Positions 26,898 to 36,473 of a stretch of 64,000 nt of DNA are shown piece by piece. Position numbers and translations under genes: made by a program. The stretch's first letter is position 1; each line of letters opens with the position of its first letter. The stretch comes from Sphingomonas citri (GTDB lineage Bacteria; Pseudomonadota; Alphaproteobacteria; Sphingomonadales; Sphingomonadaceae), in the NCBI RefSeq assembly GCF_019429485.1, contig NZ_JAHXZN010000001.1, positions 496,001 to 560,000 of the forward strand, in the 5' to 3' direction. The notes under the pieces are model-generated. The model did no database searches, had not been told where the DNA came from, and saw nothing but the letters and a program-made list of their open reading frames with translations.

Positions 26898-29588
26898 ATG
26901 ACATTCTGGCAGGACCTGGAGCGGCACGCCGGCCGCGTCGCCTTCGTCACCGCCGCGGGCGACACGCTCGATTATGCCGCGCTGGCATGCGCGGCCGACG
27001 CCGTCTTCGATCTGCCGCGCGGCACTCCGGTGCTGCTGGCGCTCGACAACGACCTCGCCGCGATGATCGCCTATCTCGGCGCGCTGCGGCGCGGGCTCCC
27101 CGCGATCGTCACCGCCGCCGGGGACACGACCGCCGACCGCGAGCGCGCCGACCGACTGATCGCCGCGTTCCGACCGGCGGCGCGCTGGTCGAGCGCGCGC
27201 GGCACCGAGCGGCTGCGCGACGCCGGCGACGCGCCCGCGGCGCACCCCGGGCTCGCGCTGCTGCTGTCGACCTCAGGCTCGACGGGCGCGACCAAACTGG
27301 TACGGCTGTCCGCGCGCGCGGTCGACGCCAACGCGCACGCGATCGCGGCCAGCCTCGCGCTGACGCCCGACGAGCGCGCGATCACGACGCTGCCGCCGGG
27401 CTATGCCTACGGCCTGTCGGTGATTCACTCGCATCTCGCGGTAGGGGCGACGACGATCCTCTACGCCGGCTCGGTGGTCGACCCGGCCTTCCGCGCCGTG
27501 ATCGAGCGCCATCGCGCCACCTCGTTCGGTGGGGTGCCGCACAGTTATGAGCTGCTCGACCGCGCCGGCTTCCTCGACTCGCTGCCCGAGTCCCTGCGCA
27601 CGCTGACCCAGGCCGGTGGTCGGCTCGCACCCGAGCTGCTCACCTCGGTCGCGCGGCGCGCGCGTGCCGCCGGCAAGCGCTTCGTGGTAATGTACGGCCA
27701 GACCGAGGCGGTGGCGCGGATCGCGACGCTCGACGTCGATCCCGATCACGTGGTCGCGGGCGGGATCGGGCGCGCCATCCCGGGCGGCACGCTCACGCTG
27801 GTCGATCCAGAGACCGGCGCCTTCGCGGCGACCGCGGGCGAGCTGGTCTATACCGGCCCCAACGTGATGATGGGCTATGCCGAGGCGGCGGTCGATCTCG
27901 CGCGCGGCCACGAGCTGACCGCGCTGCGCACCGGCGACCTCGCCGAGCGTCTGCCCGACGGCGCCTATCGCGTGACCGGTCGCCGCAGCCGCTTCATCAA
28001 GCCGTTCGGGCTGCGCGTCGCGCTCGACGAGGTGGAGCAGCGACTCGCAGCCGCGAATGTCTCCGCGGTGGCCGCGGGCGACGACGCGCTGCTGGTGGTC
28101 GCGGTATTGGCACCGGGCGACGTGGCCTCGGCCGAGCGGTTCGTCGCCGACAAGGTCGGCCTGCCGGCGAGCCATCGCGCGGTGCTGGCGCTCGACGCGG
28201 TGCCGCGGCTCGCCTCGGGCAAGGTCGACTATCCCGCGCTGCTCGCCGCCGGTCGCGCGGCGGCGGGAGCGATCCGGACGGCTGCCTCCGCGGGCGCGTT
28301 GCGCGCGGCGCTCGCCGCGGCACTGGGCCGCGACCGGGTAGAGGACGGCGACTCGTTCCGCTCGCTGGCGGGCGACTCGCTCAGCTATGTCCGCGCCAGC
28401 CTGGCGATCGAGGAGGTGCTCGGCACGCTGCCCGAGCGCTGGGAGGAGCTGACGGTCGCACGGATCGAGGCGCTCGCCCGACCGACGACAGCGCGCGCCG
28501 ATCCGGGCTTCCGCTGGGTCGCGACCGACGTGCTGCTGCGCCCCGCCGCGATCGCGCTGGTGGTCGCCAGCCACGTGCTCGGCGACCCCGCCAACCGCGC
28601 GATCAAGGGCGGCGCGCTCGCGCTGATGATCCTCGCGGGCTACGGCCTCGCGCGCTTCCAGTCGCGGCGGCTGCTCGGTTCGGCGCGCTGGGGCGTGATC
28701 CGCGACTATCTGCTGCGCGTCGTCGCACCCTTTCTGGCGATCCTCCTAGTCTATCGCGCGCTCACCCCCAACCGCTTCGGCTGGCAGACGCTGCTGCTTC
28801 TGGGCAATATCGTCCATGATCCCGGCGTGCGGACGATGGCGCAGTTCTGGTTCGTCCCCGCGCTGTTCCACTGCACACTGGCACTGCTGCTGCTGCTCGC
28901 CATCCCGCCCGTGCGGCGCCGCGCCGAGCGATCGGGCTGGGCGATCGGCTTCCCGCTGCTGTCACTCGCGCTCGCGGCGAAGGTCGCCGGGCTCGCGCTG
29001 CGCGGCGCCGTGTCGGCGGACGATTTCAGCACAGACGCCTGGGCCTATGCGATCACGCTCGGCTGGCTGGCGAGCTACGCCGAGACCGGGGCGCAGCGCT
29101 GGACCGTGATCCTCGTCACCGCGCTGGTGACCGCGCTCGACTGGGGGGCGAGCGACTCGCACGCGCTGATCGCGGAGGCGGTCGTCGCCGCGCTGCTGCT
29201 CACACCGCGGGTGCTGGTCCGGCGCGAGGTCGCGGCGGTGCTGGGCTATCTCGCGCGCAGCAGCCTGTTCGCCTACCTCACCCAGGGGATCACCATCCAC
29301 CTGCTGCGCGACCGCCTCGGGATCGACGGCGTGGCGCCCAACGTGGTCGCTGCGTTGACGGTGGGAGCGCTGGCCTATGCCGCGTGGGAGCAGCTAATGC
29401 GGCGTCTCCGCGACGGCTGGCGGGGGCGCGGGCGGCGCTGGCCCGCGCGTCGCGGCGTATCGCCGGTGTGCCGCCCGTCTCGCCCGGCGCTCGCTGGCCG
29501 CCTCACACCGCGGTCTTGCCATAATCCTGCCGCGTCACCGGATGGCTCGACGACAATCCGCCGTCGACCACGATCGCCTGGCCGTTGA
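26898..29588 (+). CDS. Adenylation domain - carrier protein - acyltransferase-3 fusion protein
   Basis: An 896-residue three-part protein. Residues 1-450 form an AMP-forming adenylation domain with the P-loop [12 protein letters not shown] (about 122-133), [28 protein letters not shown] and LASGKVDY. Residues 465-530 form a carrier domain, with Ser494 in AGDSLS the predicted phosphopantetheine site. From about 540 to 835 there are around nine membrane helices of the acyltransferase-3 family, with the R-x10-H motif Arg548...His559. It probably activates an acid, holds it as a thioester and passes it to an envelope or lipid acceptor. The substrate is unknown. The last 86 bases overlap the convergent SDR gene. 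Confidence 0.88.
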   Translation: MTFWQDLERHAGRVAFVTAAGDTLDYAALACAADAVFDLPRGTPVLLALDNDLAAMIAYLGALRRGLPAIVTAAGDTTADRERADRLIAAFRPAARWSSARGTERLRDAGDAPAAHPGLALLLSTSGSTGATKLVRLSARAVDANAHAIAASLALTPDERAITTLPPGYAYGLSVIHSHLAVGATTILYAGSVVDPAFRAVIERHRATSFGGVPHSYELLDRAGFLDSLPESLRTLTQAGGRLAPELLTSVARRARAAGKRFVVMYGQTEAVARIATLDVDPDHVVAGGIGRAIPGGTLTLVDPETGAFAATAGELVYTGPNVMMGYAEAAVDLARGHELTALRTGDLAERLPDGAYRVTGRRSRFIKPFGLRVALDEVEQRLAAANVSAVAAGDDALLVVAVLAPGDVASAERFVADKVGLPASHRAVLALDAVPRLASGKVDYPALLAAGRAAAGAIRTAASAGALRAALAAALGRDRVEDGDSFRSLAGDSLSYVRASLAIEEVLGTLPERWEELTVARIEALARPTTARADPGFRWVATDVLLRPAAIALVVASHVLGDPANRAIKGGALALMILAGYGLARFQSRRLLGSARWGVIRDYLLRVVAPFLAILLVYRALTPNRFGWQTLLLLGNIVHDPGVRTMAQFWFVPALFHCTLALLLLLAIPPVRRRAERSGWAIGFPLLSLALAAKVAGLALRGAVSADDFSTDAWAYAITLGWLASYAETGAQRWTVILVTALVTALDWGASDSHALIAEAVVAALLLTPRVLVRREVAAVLGYLARSSLFAYLTQGITIHLLRDRLGIDGVAPNVVAALTVGALAYAAWEQLMRRLRDGWRGRGRRWPARRGVSPVCRPSRPALAGRLTPRSCHNPAASPDGSTTIRRRPRSPGR

Positions 29589-30300
29589 CGTAGCTGGCGT
29601 CGTCGCTGGCGAGGAACATCGCGACGCGCGCCAGTTCGTCGGGCTGCGCGCCGCGCCGCAGCGGGTTGAGCCGGCCGAGCCGGTCGAGCTTGCCCGCCTC
29701 GCGCGCGTAATCGAAGGTCGGTCGAGTCATTTCCGTCTCGGTCAGCCCGGGGCAGATCGCGTTGACCCGCACGTTGCTGCCGCTGAGCTGCTGCGCCGCC
29801 ACCTGCGCGAGGTTGATCACCCCCGCCTTGCTCGCCGAATACGCCGGCGACCCCGCCCCCGAGCGCAGCCCGGCGACGCTGGCGGTGAGCACGATCGCGC
29901 CACCCCCGCGCGCGGCGATCAGCGGTGCGGCATGTTTGATGGCAAGGAACGGGCCGATCAAATTGACGCGCAGCACCTCGGTGATCAGCGCGACGTCGGT
30001 GTCGAACAGGTTGGCGAGCCCGCCCGAGATCCCGGCGTTGGCGAAGATCACGTCGAGCCCGCCGTGCCGCTCCGCCGCCAACGCGACCAGCCGCGCGACA
30101 TCGCCCTCGTCGCCGGCGTCGCCGCGGAACGCCAGCGCGGTGCCGCCCGCGTCGATGATCGCGGCGGCGGTCGCGTCCGCTCCCTCGCTGACGTCGGCGG
30201 CGACGACGCGGCCGCCCTCGCGCGCGAACAGCAGCGCGGCGGCGCGACCGATGCCCGAGCCCGCGCCGGTGACGACGATCGACTTGCCCGCGAACCGCAT
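29503..30300 (-). CDS. Short-chain dehydrogenase/reductase
   Basis: A 265-residue NAD(P)-dependent SDR. The Rossmann motif is [15 protein letters not shown], followed by NAGISGGL. The catalytic Ser-Tyr-Lys are in [10 protein letters not shown] and [31 protein letters not shown] and [12 protein letters not shown] complete the classical family pattern. The start ATG follows GGGGAGGGGGAGCGG. It is the last gene of a co-directional group with a kinase-like protein, a zinc ADH and an acyl-CoA dehydrogenase. The group suggests oxidation of a hydroxyl or keto group on an acyl-CoA. Confidence 0.95.
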   Translation of the reverse strand: MRFAGKSIVVTGAGSGIGRAAALLFAREGGRVVAADVSEGADATAAAIIDAGGTALAFRGDAGDEGDVARLVALAAERHGGLDVIFANAGISGGLANLFDTDVALITEVLRVNLIGPFLAIKHAAPLIAARGGGAIVLTASVAGLRSGAGSPAYSASKAGVINLAQVAAQQLSGSNVRVNAICPGLTETEMTRPTFDYAREAGKLDRLGRLNPLRRGAQPDELARVAMFLASDDASYVNGQAIVVDGGLSSSHPVTRQDYGKTAV

Positions 30301-30317
30301 CCGCTCCCCCTCCCCGC

Positions 30318-31376
30318 TCAAGCCCCGGCACGCCCGGCGAAGTGCCAGGCCGCGCTCACCAGCATCGGCAGCCGCGCCGCGGTCTCCTGCGCGCGCGCGT
30401 TGGCGGCGGTGCCGACCAGCACGCGCTTGCGGATGCCCTGGACGATGCTGGCCAGGCGGAAAAGGTTGAAGGCGAAGTACCAGTCGATCGTGACCGGCTC
30501 GTCGCGTCCGGTCCGCGCCGCGTAGCGCGCCAGCATCTCCTCCAGCGTCGGGATGCCGGTGGCGTCGCCGGTCAGCCCCATCACGCCCGAGCGCCCCTCG
30601 GGCTCGGTGACCCAGCTCATCAGGTAGTAGGTCAGGTCGGCGACAGGATCACCGAGCGTCGACAGCTCCCAGTCGAGCACCGCGGCGACGCGCGGCGCCT
30701 CGCCCGGCGCGAAGCGCATGTTGTCGACGCGATAGTCGCCGTGGACGATGGCGGTGCGGGTCTGCGGCGGCACGGTGCGCGGCAGCCACTCGATCAGCCG
30801 CTCCATCTCGGGCAAGGTCTCGGTCTCGGCGCCGCGATATTGCTTGGTCCAGCGCGCGACCTGGCGCTCGAAATAATTGCCCGGCCGGCCGTAGTCGCCG
30901 AGGCCGATGCGCTCGGCGTCGAGATTGTGGAGATCGGCCAGCGTGTCGATCATCGCGTGATAATGCGCCCGGCGCGCCGCGGGGGCGAGCTCGGGCATGG
31001 CCCCGTCCCAGATCGTCCGCCCCTCCACCATCTCCATGACGTAGAAGGCCGAGCCGATCACTGCCGCGTCCTCGCACAGCGCGTACGGCCGTGGCACCGG
31101 GAAGCCGGTGGGGTGGAGCGCGGCGATGACGCGATACTCGCGTTCGACCTGGTGCGCCGAGGGAAGCAGCTCCCCCAAGGGCTTGCGCCGCAGCACGTAG
31201 CGCCGCGCGGGCGTGTCCAGCCGGTAGGTCGGGTTCGACTGGCCGCCCGCGAATTTGGCATAGTCGAGCGGGCCGGCGAAGCCGGGCACGTGCTCGGCCA
31301 GCCACGCGCCCAGCCGCGCCGTGTCGAGCCGGTCGCGCTCCGCGATGTCGCGCTGGATCGAAGGGTCGCCGCTCAT
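30318..31376 (-). CDS. Phosphotransferase (APH fold), ACAD10/11 kinase-domain-like; candidate 4-hydroxyacyl-CoA kinase
   Basis: A 352-residue APH/choline-kinase-fold protein. It shows [40 protein letters not shown], the catalytic loop [14 protein letters not shown] (HGDxxxxN) and [19 protein letters not shown]. This is the subfamily found as the N-terminal domain of ACAD10/ACAD11 and as LvaA of the Pseudomonas levulinate pathway, which phosphorylates 4-hydroxyacyl-CoA. An ACAD11-like dehydrogenase is encoded two genes upstream, supporting that role. Its start overlaps the ADH stop (ATGA). The substrate is inferred from relatives only. Confidence 0.88.
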   Translation of the reverse strand: MSGDPSIQRDIAERDRLDTARLGAWLAEHVPGFAGPLDYAKFAGGQSNPTYRLDTPARRYVLRRKPLGELLPSAHQVEREYRVIAALHPTGFPVPRPYALCEDAAVIGSAFYVMEMVEGRTIWDGAMPELAPAARRAHYHAMIDTLADLHNLDAERIGLGDYGRPGNYFERQVARWTKQYRGAETETLPEMERLIEWLPRTVPPQTRTAIVHGDYRVDNMRFAPGEAPRVAAVLDWELSTLGDPVADLTYYLMSWVTEPEGRSGVMGLTGDATGIPTLEEMLARYAARTGRDEPVTIDWYFAFNLFRLASIVQGIRKRVLVGTAANARAQETAARLPMLVSAAWHFAGRAGA

Positions 31377-32458
31377 GCGAAGACGATCACGCTACGGGTG
31401 GTGTCGCCGCGGCGGAGCTCGTCGAAGGCGTGGTTGATGCGTTCGAGCGGCAGCCGCTCGGCGATCAGCGTGTCGAGGTCGAGCAGCCCGCGCTGGTAGA
31501 AGTCGACCAGCCGCGGCACGTCGATCGGGAAGCGATTGGAGCCCATCAGCCCGCCCTGCAATCTCTTGCCCGACAGCAGGTCGATCGCGGACAGGCCGAC
31601 CCCCTCGGCCGGCGGCAGCATGCCAAGGATCGTCGCGGTGCCGCCACGGCGCAGCACCGCCACCGCGGTCGCGGCCGACTGCGGGCGACCGACCGCCTCG
31701 ATCGCGTGGTGGACGCCGCCGCGGGTCGCCTCCACCACCGCCGCGGCGACACCCTCGGCGGCGCTGTCGAACGTGTCCGTCGCGCCGAGCCGCTCGGCGA
31801 TGGCGCGCTTCTCGGGCACGGGATCGAGCGCGACGATCCGCCCTGCCCCCGCGATCCGTGCGGCGTTGATCGCGGCGAGCCCGATCCCGCCGCAGCCGAC
31901 CACGCATACCGTCTCGCCCGGCGCGACGTCCGCGGTGTTGAAGACCGCGCCCGCGCCGGTCGTCACCGCGCAGCCGATCAGCGCGGCGCGGTCGAGCGGC
32001 ATCTCGCGGTCGATCGCGACACAGGCGTGTTCGTGCACCAGCATCTGCTCGGCGTAGGCGGAGAGGTTGAGCATCTGCGCCACCGCGCCGCCGTCAGCGA
32101 GGCGCAGCCGCGGCTCGGCGCCGCGTGGGCGCCGCGTCTCACCGCTGACGCACAGCGACATGCGGCCGCTGAGGCAGAACTCGCAGTGGCCGCAGAAGGC
32201 GGAGAGGCAGGTGACGACATGGTCGCCGGGCCCGACGGTGCGCACCTCGCTGCCGACCGCCTCGACCACCCCCGCCGCCTCATGGCCGGGGATGGCGGGG
32301 AGCGGGTGCGGGTAGAGGCCGTCGACGAAGTGCAGGTCGGAGCGGCACACGCCGACCGCGGCGGTGCGGATCAGCACCTCATGCGCGAGCGGCTTGCTGA
32401 CGGTGACGTCGGCGATCGCGAGCGGTTCGCGCGTGGCGGTGAGGACGGCGGCTCTCAT
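31373..32458 (-). CDS. Zinc-dependent alcohol dehydrogenase (MDR family, AdhC-like)
   Basis: A 361-residue medium-chain dehydrogenase. Catalytic zinc ligands are the Cys of GVCRSDLHFVDG and the His of IPGHEAAGVVE. The structural zinc site is CGHCEFCLSGRMSLC. The NAD site is CVVGCGGIGLAAINAARIAG followed by an acidic Asp in VALDPVPEK, implying NAD preference. It resembles class III-like enzymes that oxidise primary alcohols or aldehyde adducts. The start ATG at 32458 gives the family N-terminus. It overlaps the kinase gene by four bases, so both belong to one transcript. Confidence 0.94.
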   Translation of the reverse strand: MRAAVLTATREPLAIADVTVSKPLAHEVLIRTAAVGVCRSDLHFVDGLYPHPLPAIPGHEAAGVVEAVGSEVRTVGPGDHVVTCLSAFCGHCEFCLSGRMSLCVSGETRRPRGAEPRLRLADGGAVAQMLNLSAYAEQMLVHEHACVAIDREMPLDRAALIGCAVTTGAGAVFNTADVAPGETVCVVGCGGIGLAAINAARIAGAGRIVALDPVPEKRAIAERLGATDTFDSAAEGVAAAVVEATRGGVHHAIEAVGRPQSAATAVAVLRRGGTATILGMLPPAEGVGLSAIDLLSGKRLQGGLMGSNRFPIDVPRLVDFYQRGLLDLDTLIAERLPLERINHAFDELRRGDTTRSVIVFA

Positions 32459-32500
32459 TCGGCCTCGCACCGGGTTCGTGCGCAGCGGGAAAGTGGCACC

Positions 32501-32621
32501 CGTTCGCGCTGAGGAGAGGCTGAGCTCGTCGAAACCTCGTCCCGGCGCGCCGGCGCGACCCTTGTAGCGGTGCTTCGAGACGGCACTTCGACTTCGCTCA
32601 GTGCCTCAACAGCACGAACGG
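32501..32621. repeat. Sphingomonad-type palindromic intergenic repeat (copy A)
   Basis: CGTTCGCGCTGAGGAGAGGC opens the element. A matching inverse arm (GTGCTTCGAGACGGCACTTC ... CAGCACGAACG) closes it, forming an extended inverted repeat about 120 bp long. The same arms recur at 35435-35489 and 43068-43189. The flanks (32459-32500 and 32622-32732) show no gene. Confidence 0.75.
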
Positions 32622-32732
32622 CTCTCTTCAAGATGCTCAACTTCTCACGCTCACGCGGCGCTCGCGCGATCGTGGATCCTGAAAGGTCAGGATAACGCCG
32701 GAGAAAAGTGGCAGAGCTTATCCTACTTCCCC

Positions 32733-34019
32733 TCACCGGCTCACCCTGACGTCGCCGCTCGACGGCGCATCGCGCCCGCCGGCGTCACCGTATTTCCCGA
32801 ACTCGTGGCGCGCGATCGCGCGACAATGCACCTCGTCCGGTCCGTCGGCGAAGCGCAAGGTCCGCACCGAGGCCCAGGCGTGCGCCAGACCGGCGTCCTC
32901 CGCCACCCCGGCGCCGCCGAACGCCTGGATCGCGTCGTCGAGGATCTGCAACGCCATCGTCGGCGCCTGCACCTTGATCATCGCGATCTCCTGCTGCGCC
33001 GCCTTGTTCCCTGCCTTGTCCATCATGTCCGCGGCCTTGAGGCAGAGCAGCCGGGTCATCTCGATGTCGATCCGCGCGCGCGCGATCCGCTGCTCCCACA
33101 CGCTGTGATCGGCAATGCGCTTGCCGAAGGCCACGCGCGCGAGCAGCCGCCGCGCCATCTTCTCGATCGCCACCTCGGCGACCCCGATCGTGCGCATGCA
33201 ATGGTGGATCCGCCCCGGCCCGAGCCGCCCCTGCGCGATCTCGAAGCCGCGCCCCTCGCCCAGCAGCACGTTCTCCACCGGCACGCGCACGTCAGTGAAG
33301 CTCACCTCGCCGTGGCCGTGCGGCGCATGGTCATAGCCGTAGACCGAGAGCAGCCGTTCGACCTTCACGCCGGGTGTGTCCAGCGGCACCAGCACCTGAC
33401 TCTGCTGCTGGTGGCGTGAGCCCTCGAAGCTGGTCTTGCCCATCAGGATGCCGATCCTGCAGCGCGGGTCACCCACCCCGGACGACCACCATTTGCGCCC
33501 GTTGATCACGTAGTGATCGCCGTCGCGCTCGATCCGCGTCTCGATGTTGGTCGCGTCGGACGAGGCGACCGCGGGCTCGGTCATCAGGAAGACCGAGCGG
33601 ATCTCGCCCTCCATCAGCGGGCGCAGCCACGCCTCCTTCTGCGCGCGCGTGCCGTAGCGGTGGAGCACCTCCATGTTGCCGGTGTCGGGCGCGGAGCAGT
33701 TGAAGCATTCGCTGGCCCAGCCGATCCGCCCCATCTCCTCGGCGCACAAAGCATATTCGAGGTTGGTCAACTGGGTGCCCTGGAACGCGAAGCTGTCGTC
33801 GACGTGCTGCTGGCCCGAGTGCGGCGGCATGAAGAAGTTCCACAGCCCCTCGGCGCGGGCGACGCGCTTGACCTCCTCGATCACGGGGATGACCTTCCAG
33901 CGCTCGCCGCTCGCCAGCTGCTGCTCATATTCATGGTCGCGCGGCGTGATATGGCGCGCGATGAAGGCGCGGACGCGGTCGCGGAAATAGGTCTCGCGCT
34001 CGCTCAGCGTGAAGTCCAT
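32733..34019 (-). CDS. ACAD10/11-like acyl-CoA dehydrogenase
   Basis: A 428-residue FAD acyl-CoA dehydrogenase. It closely follows the dehydrogenase half of ACAD11: [78 protein letters not shown] and [13 protein letters not shown]. The C-terminal [15 protein letters not shown] has Asp where usual acyl-CoA dehydrogenases carry the catalytic Glu, as expected in this subfamily. ACAD10/11 and LvaC act on phosphorylated 4-hydroxyacyl-CoA. The ATG is preferred over a GTG two codons upstream because AGGAGAGG is well spaced only for the ATG. It is divergent from the double-TetR gene. Confidence 0.94.
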   Translation of the reverse strand: MDFTLSERETYFRDRVRAFIARHITPRDHEYEQQLASGERWKVIPVIEEVKRVARAEGLWNFFMPPHSGQQHVDDSFAFQGTQLTNLEYALCAEEMGRIGWASECFNCSAPDTGNMEVLHRYGTRAQKEAWLRPLMEGEIRSVFLMTEPAVASSDATNIETRIERDGDHYVINGRKWWSSGVGDPRCRIGILMGKTSFEGSRHQQQSQVLVPLDTPGVKVERLLSVYGYDHAPHGHGEVSFTDVRVPVENVLLGEGRGFEIAQGRLGPGRIHHCMRTIGVAEVAIEKMARRLLARVAFGKRIADHSVWEQRIARARIDIEMTRLLCLKAADMMDKAGNKAAQQEIAMIKVQAPTMALQILDDAIQAFGGAGVAEDAGLAHAWASVRTLRFADGPDEVHCRAIARHEFGKYGDAGGRDAPSSGDVRVSR

Positions 34020-34059
34020 CGCCACCCTCTCCTCGTTGGTCGCGACCGGGCTTAGGCCA

Positions 34060-34075
34060 TACCGTGCATTCGGTA
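34060..34075. promoter_or_regulatory. Candidate operator (TACCG-N6-CGGTA) between the dehydrogenase and TetR genes
   Basis: A 16-bp inverted repeat with 5-bp perfect arms lies in the 142-bp divergent promoter region, 41 bases before the dehydrogenase start. Size and symmetry suit a TetR-family dimer, and the adjacent gene encodes such a regulator. Binding is inferred only. Confidence 0.45.
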
Positions 34076-34161
34076 AAGCAGGCTTCGTCGCGCCGCCAGC
34101 TACGATCCATGTCGATGGAAAAGGGACTGTATCTTCGAAAGCGACGTGCTAACCATCGGCC

Positions 34162-35397
34162 ATGGGGGATCTGAGGACCGACGACGCCACCGCGACGCGG
34201 CGCTTCCGCGAGAAGCGTGAGGCGATCCTGGCCGCCGCGGCGGACGCGATCAACGAGCAGAGCGCGAAGGGCATGACCTTCGCCGACGTGGCGCGCCGCG
34301 TCGGGCTCAACACCACCAGCGTCACATATTACTTCAAGCGCAAGGAGGATCTCGCCGCCGCCGCGTTCGAGCATACGCTCGACTATCTGCTGGCGATGCT
34401 CGACGAGGCTTCGGCCGAGGCGGCCCCGCCCGAGCGGGTCGAGCGGCTGATCACGCTCAACCTCGCTCGGCTCGCCCGGATCGAGCGCGGCGAGGAACGC
34501 GCCTTCGCGGTGCTGTCCGACCTGCGCGCGATGGACGGGCCGGTGCGCGCGCGACTGATGGCGCGCTGGCGCGAGGTGTTCCGCCGTACCCGCGCACTGT
34601 GGGGCGAGCAGCGTGCGCGCGGCGCGGTCGATCTCGCCGGCGCGCGCGCGCACGTGCTGCTGGAAAATCTGTTCTGGCTGCCGGCCTGGCTGCCGCGCTA
34701 CGACGCCGACCAATACCCGCGCGCCGCCGAGCGGCTGATGGACCTGTTCCGCCACGGCCTGGCCGGCGCGGACGCGCGCTGGTCTCCGCGCCAGCTGACG
34801 CTCGAGCAGGACGATGGGATGTCCGGGCGCGACGCCTTCCTGCTGGCGGCGACGCGGCTGATCAACGAGCTAGGCTATCGCGGCGCCTCGGTTCAGCGGA
34901 TCGCCTCCGAGCTGAACGTCACCAAGGGCAGCTTCTACCATCATCTCGACGCCAAGGACGATCTGGTCGCGGCCTGCTACCGCCGCAGCTTCGACACGAT
35001 CGCGGCGGCGCAGCGCAGCGCCGACGCGCGTGGTGGTACGCATTGGCAGCGGCTGTGCGACGCGGTGGCGACGCTGGTGGGGGTCCAATTTTCCGACAGC
35101 GGCTCGCTGCTGCGCACCACCGCGCTGAGCGGTCTGCCACCGGGCGAGCGCCAGCAGATGGTAGACCGCTCGACGCGGATCGCGCGTCGCTTCGCCGGCA
35201 CGCTGATGGACGGCGCCGCCGAGGGGACGATCCGCCCGGTCGATAGCCTGATCGCGAGCCAGGCGCTAATGGCGCTGCTCAACGCCGCGTTCGACATGCG
35301 GAAGTGGGCCTCGACCATGGCGCACGAGCGCGCGGTGGGGCTCTACGCCTCGACCCTGCTGTTCGGCATGTTCGACGACCGGCTGCTCGGCGAGTGA
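34162..35397 (+). CDS. Transcriptional regulator with two TetR-type units in tandem
   Basis: A 411-residue protein, twice the usual TetR length. The first HTH is at about 16-66 (REKREAILAAAADAINEQSA, FADVARRVGLNTTSVTYYFK) followed by a ligand domain. The second HTH is at about 222-270 (RDAFLLAATRLINELGYRGA, VQRIASELNVTKGSFYHHLD) with its own C-terminal domain. The sequence is continuous and shows no frame break. It is divergent from the ACAD10/11-like dehydrogenase gene and probably represses the acyl-CoA catabolic group in response to an acyl-CoA. A single chain with both HTHs could bind an operator as a pseudo-dimer. Confidence 0.9.
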   Translation: MGDLRTDDATATRRFREKREAILAAAADAINEQSAKGMTFADVARRVGLNTTSVTYYFKRKEDLAAAAFEHTLDYLLAMLDEASAEAAPPERVERLITLNLARLARIERGEERAFAVLSDLRAMDGPVRARLMARWREVFRRTRALWGEQRARGAVDLAGARAHVLLENLFWLPAWLPRYDADQYPRAAERLMDLFRHGLAGADARWSPRQLTLEQDDGMSGRDAFLLAATRLINELGYRGASVQRIASELNVTKGSFYHHLDAKDDLVAACYRRSFDTIAAAQRSADARGGTHWQRLCDAVATLVGVQFSDSGSLLRTTALSGLPPGERQQMVDRSTRIARRFAGTLMDGAAEGTIRPVDSLIASQALMALLNAAFDMRKWASTMAHERAVGLYASTLLFGMFDDRLLGE

Positions 35398-35434
35398 GCG
35401 GACTCCTCACGGATCTCGTGCCGGAACTTCGAAC

Positions 35435-35489
35435 CGCTCGCGCTGAGGAGAGGCTTTGACAAGCTCAGTGCCTCCTCAGCACGAACGGG
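35435..35489. repeat. Sphingomonad-type palindromic intergenic repeat (copy B, short)
   Basis: CGCTCGCGCTGAGGAGAGGC runs into GCCTCCTCAGCACGAACGG, a shortened version of the 32501 element with GCTGAGGAG and CTCCTCAGC arms. It lies between the TetR stop and the convergent AraC stop and may act as a terminator. Confidence 0.7.
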
Positions 35490-35538
35490 AAGCGGGGCGG
35501 AAAGGTCTTGAAGGTGGGGCAGTCCACGCCCCGCCCCG

Positions 35539-36381
35539 CTACACCGGTTCGCCCAGCGCCTCGGTCCGCGCACGGATGGCGAGCTGGTTGTGCGGGCCGC
35601 GCCGGCGCGAGAACTCGCGCACCGAGCAGCCCAGGAACAGGTGGCTGTCGCGCAGGAAGTGCGAGCGGTCCCAATAGCCCGCGTCCTCCAGCGCCATCGG
35701 TGCGGCGTCGGGCTGGGTCAGCACCAGGCTCAAGGCGCGCAGGAAGCGCGTGCGGCGCAGCAGCAGCTTGGGGGTAAAGCCGAAGTTGAAGCGGGTCAGC
35801 GCGGCGAGCGCGCGCGGGGTCATGTCGAGCGCGTCGGCCACCGCCTCGATCCGCGTCGTGGCGGGATCGCGCAGCATCGTGCACAGCCGGTCGATCCGCG
35901 GGTCGGCCGGCGGACGGCGCTGCAACCGCGCCTCGAGCCAGGTGTCGAATACCTGCTGGAACGGCTCGCCCGCCTCGAGGGCGGCGCGCAGCATCTCGGC
36001 GCCGGGGTCGAGCTCATCGAGCGGCACCACCCGGTTCGACAATCGCGACACGTCGCCGCCGAACATCTGCGCCCAGCCATAAGGCAGCAGCCCCGCGCCC
36101 ACCAGCGTGCCGCCCGAACTGTTGACATAGCCGGCGTAGCTGGTCGGCCCGGTCAGCGCGACCGTCGGCATCGGATCATAGGTCCGGCTGCCGATCCGCA
36201 GCGCCCAGGGCGGGCTGCCCGCCAGCGTCACCCGGATCGTCGCGACGCTGGGGAAGAAGGCATCGTGGAAGACGTGCCCCGGCACCACGGGCGCGGCGAA
36301 GCGGTGATAGCCCGTGACATGATGCGTCAAGGCGTCGCTCGGGCGGTGATACGCGACCGCGACGCTCTCCTGATCTCCCAC
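35539..36381 (-). CDS. AraC-family transcriptional regulator
   Basis: A 280-residue regulator. The C-terminal half holds the AraC double HTH: IEAVADALDMTPRALAALTR, then FNFGFTPKLLLRRTRFLRAL and YWDRSHFLRDSHLFLGCSVR. The N-terminal half (about 1-150) is a divergent effector domain typical of the ring-binding AraC/XylS group. The start is GTG; no in-frame ATG precedes conserved sequence. It is divergent from an MFS transporter gene and may control that transporter and the GST behind it, which is inference from position. Confidence 0.88.
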   Translation of the reverse strand: MGDQESVAVAYHRPSDALTHHVTGYHRFAAPVVPGHVFHDAFFPSVATIRVTLAGSPPWALRIGSRTYDPMPTVALTGPTSYAGYVNSSGGTLVGAGLLPYGWAQMFGGDVSRLSNRVVPLDELDPGAEMLRAALEAGEPFQQVFDTWLEARLQRRPPADPRIDRLCTMLRDPATTRIEAVADALDMTPRALAALTRFNFGFTPKLLLRRTRFLRALSLVLTQPDAAPMALEDAGYWDRSHFLRDSHLFLGCSVREFSRRRGPHNQLAIRARTEALGEPV

Positions 36382-36473
36382 CGGCGCCCCCCAGCAACCC
36401 TTATTTACATCTCATTACCGCGACGCGCGCGCAGGGCAAGCCTTGGTACCGGTTCGAGCCATATTCTTCTCAC

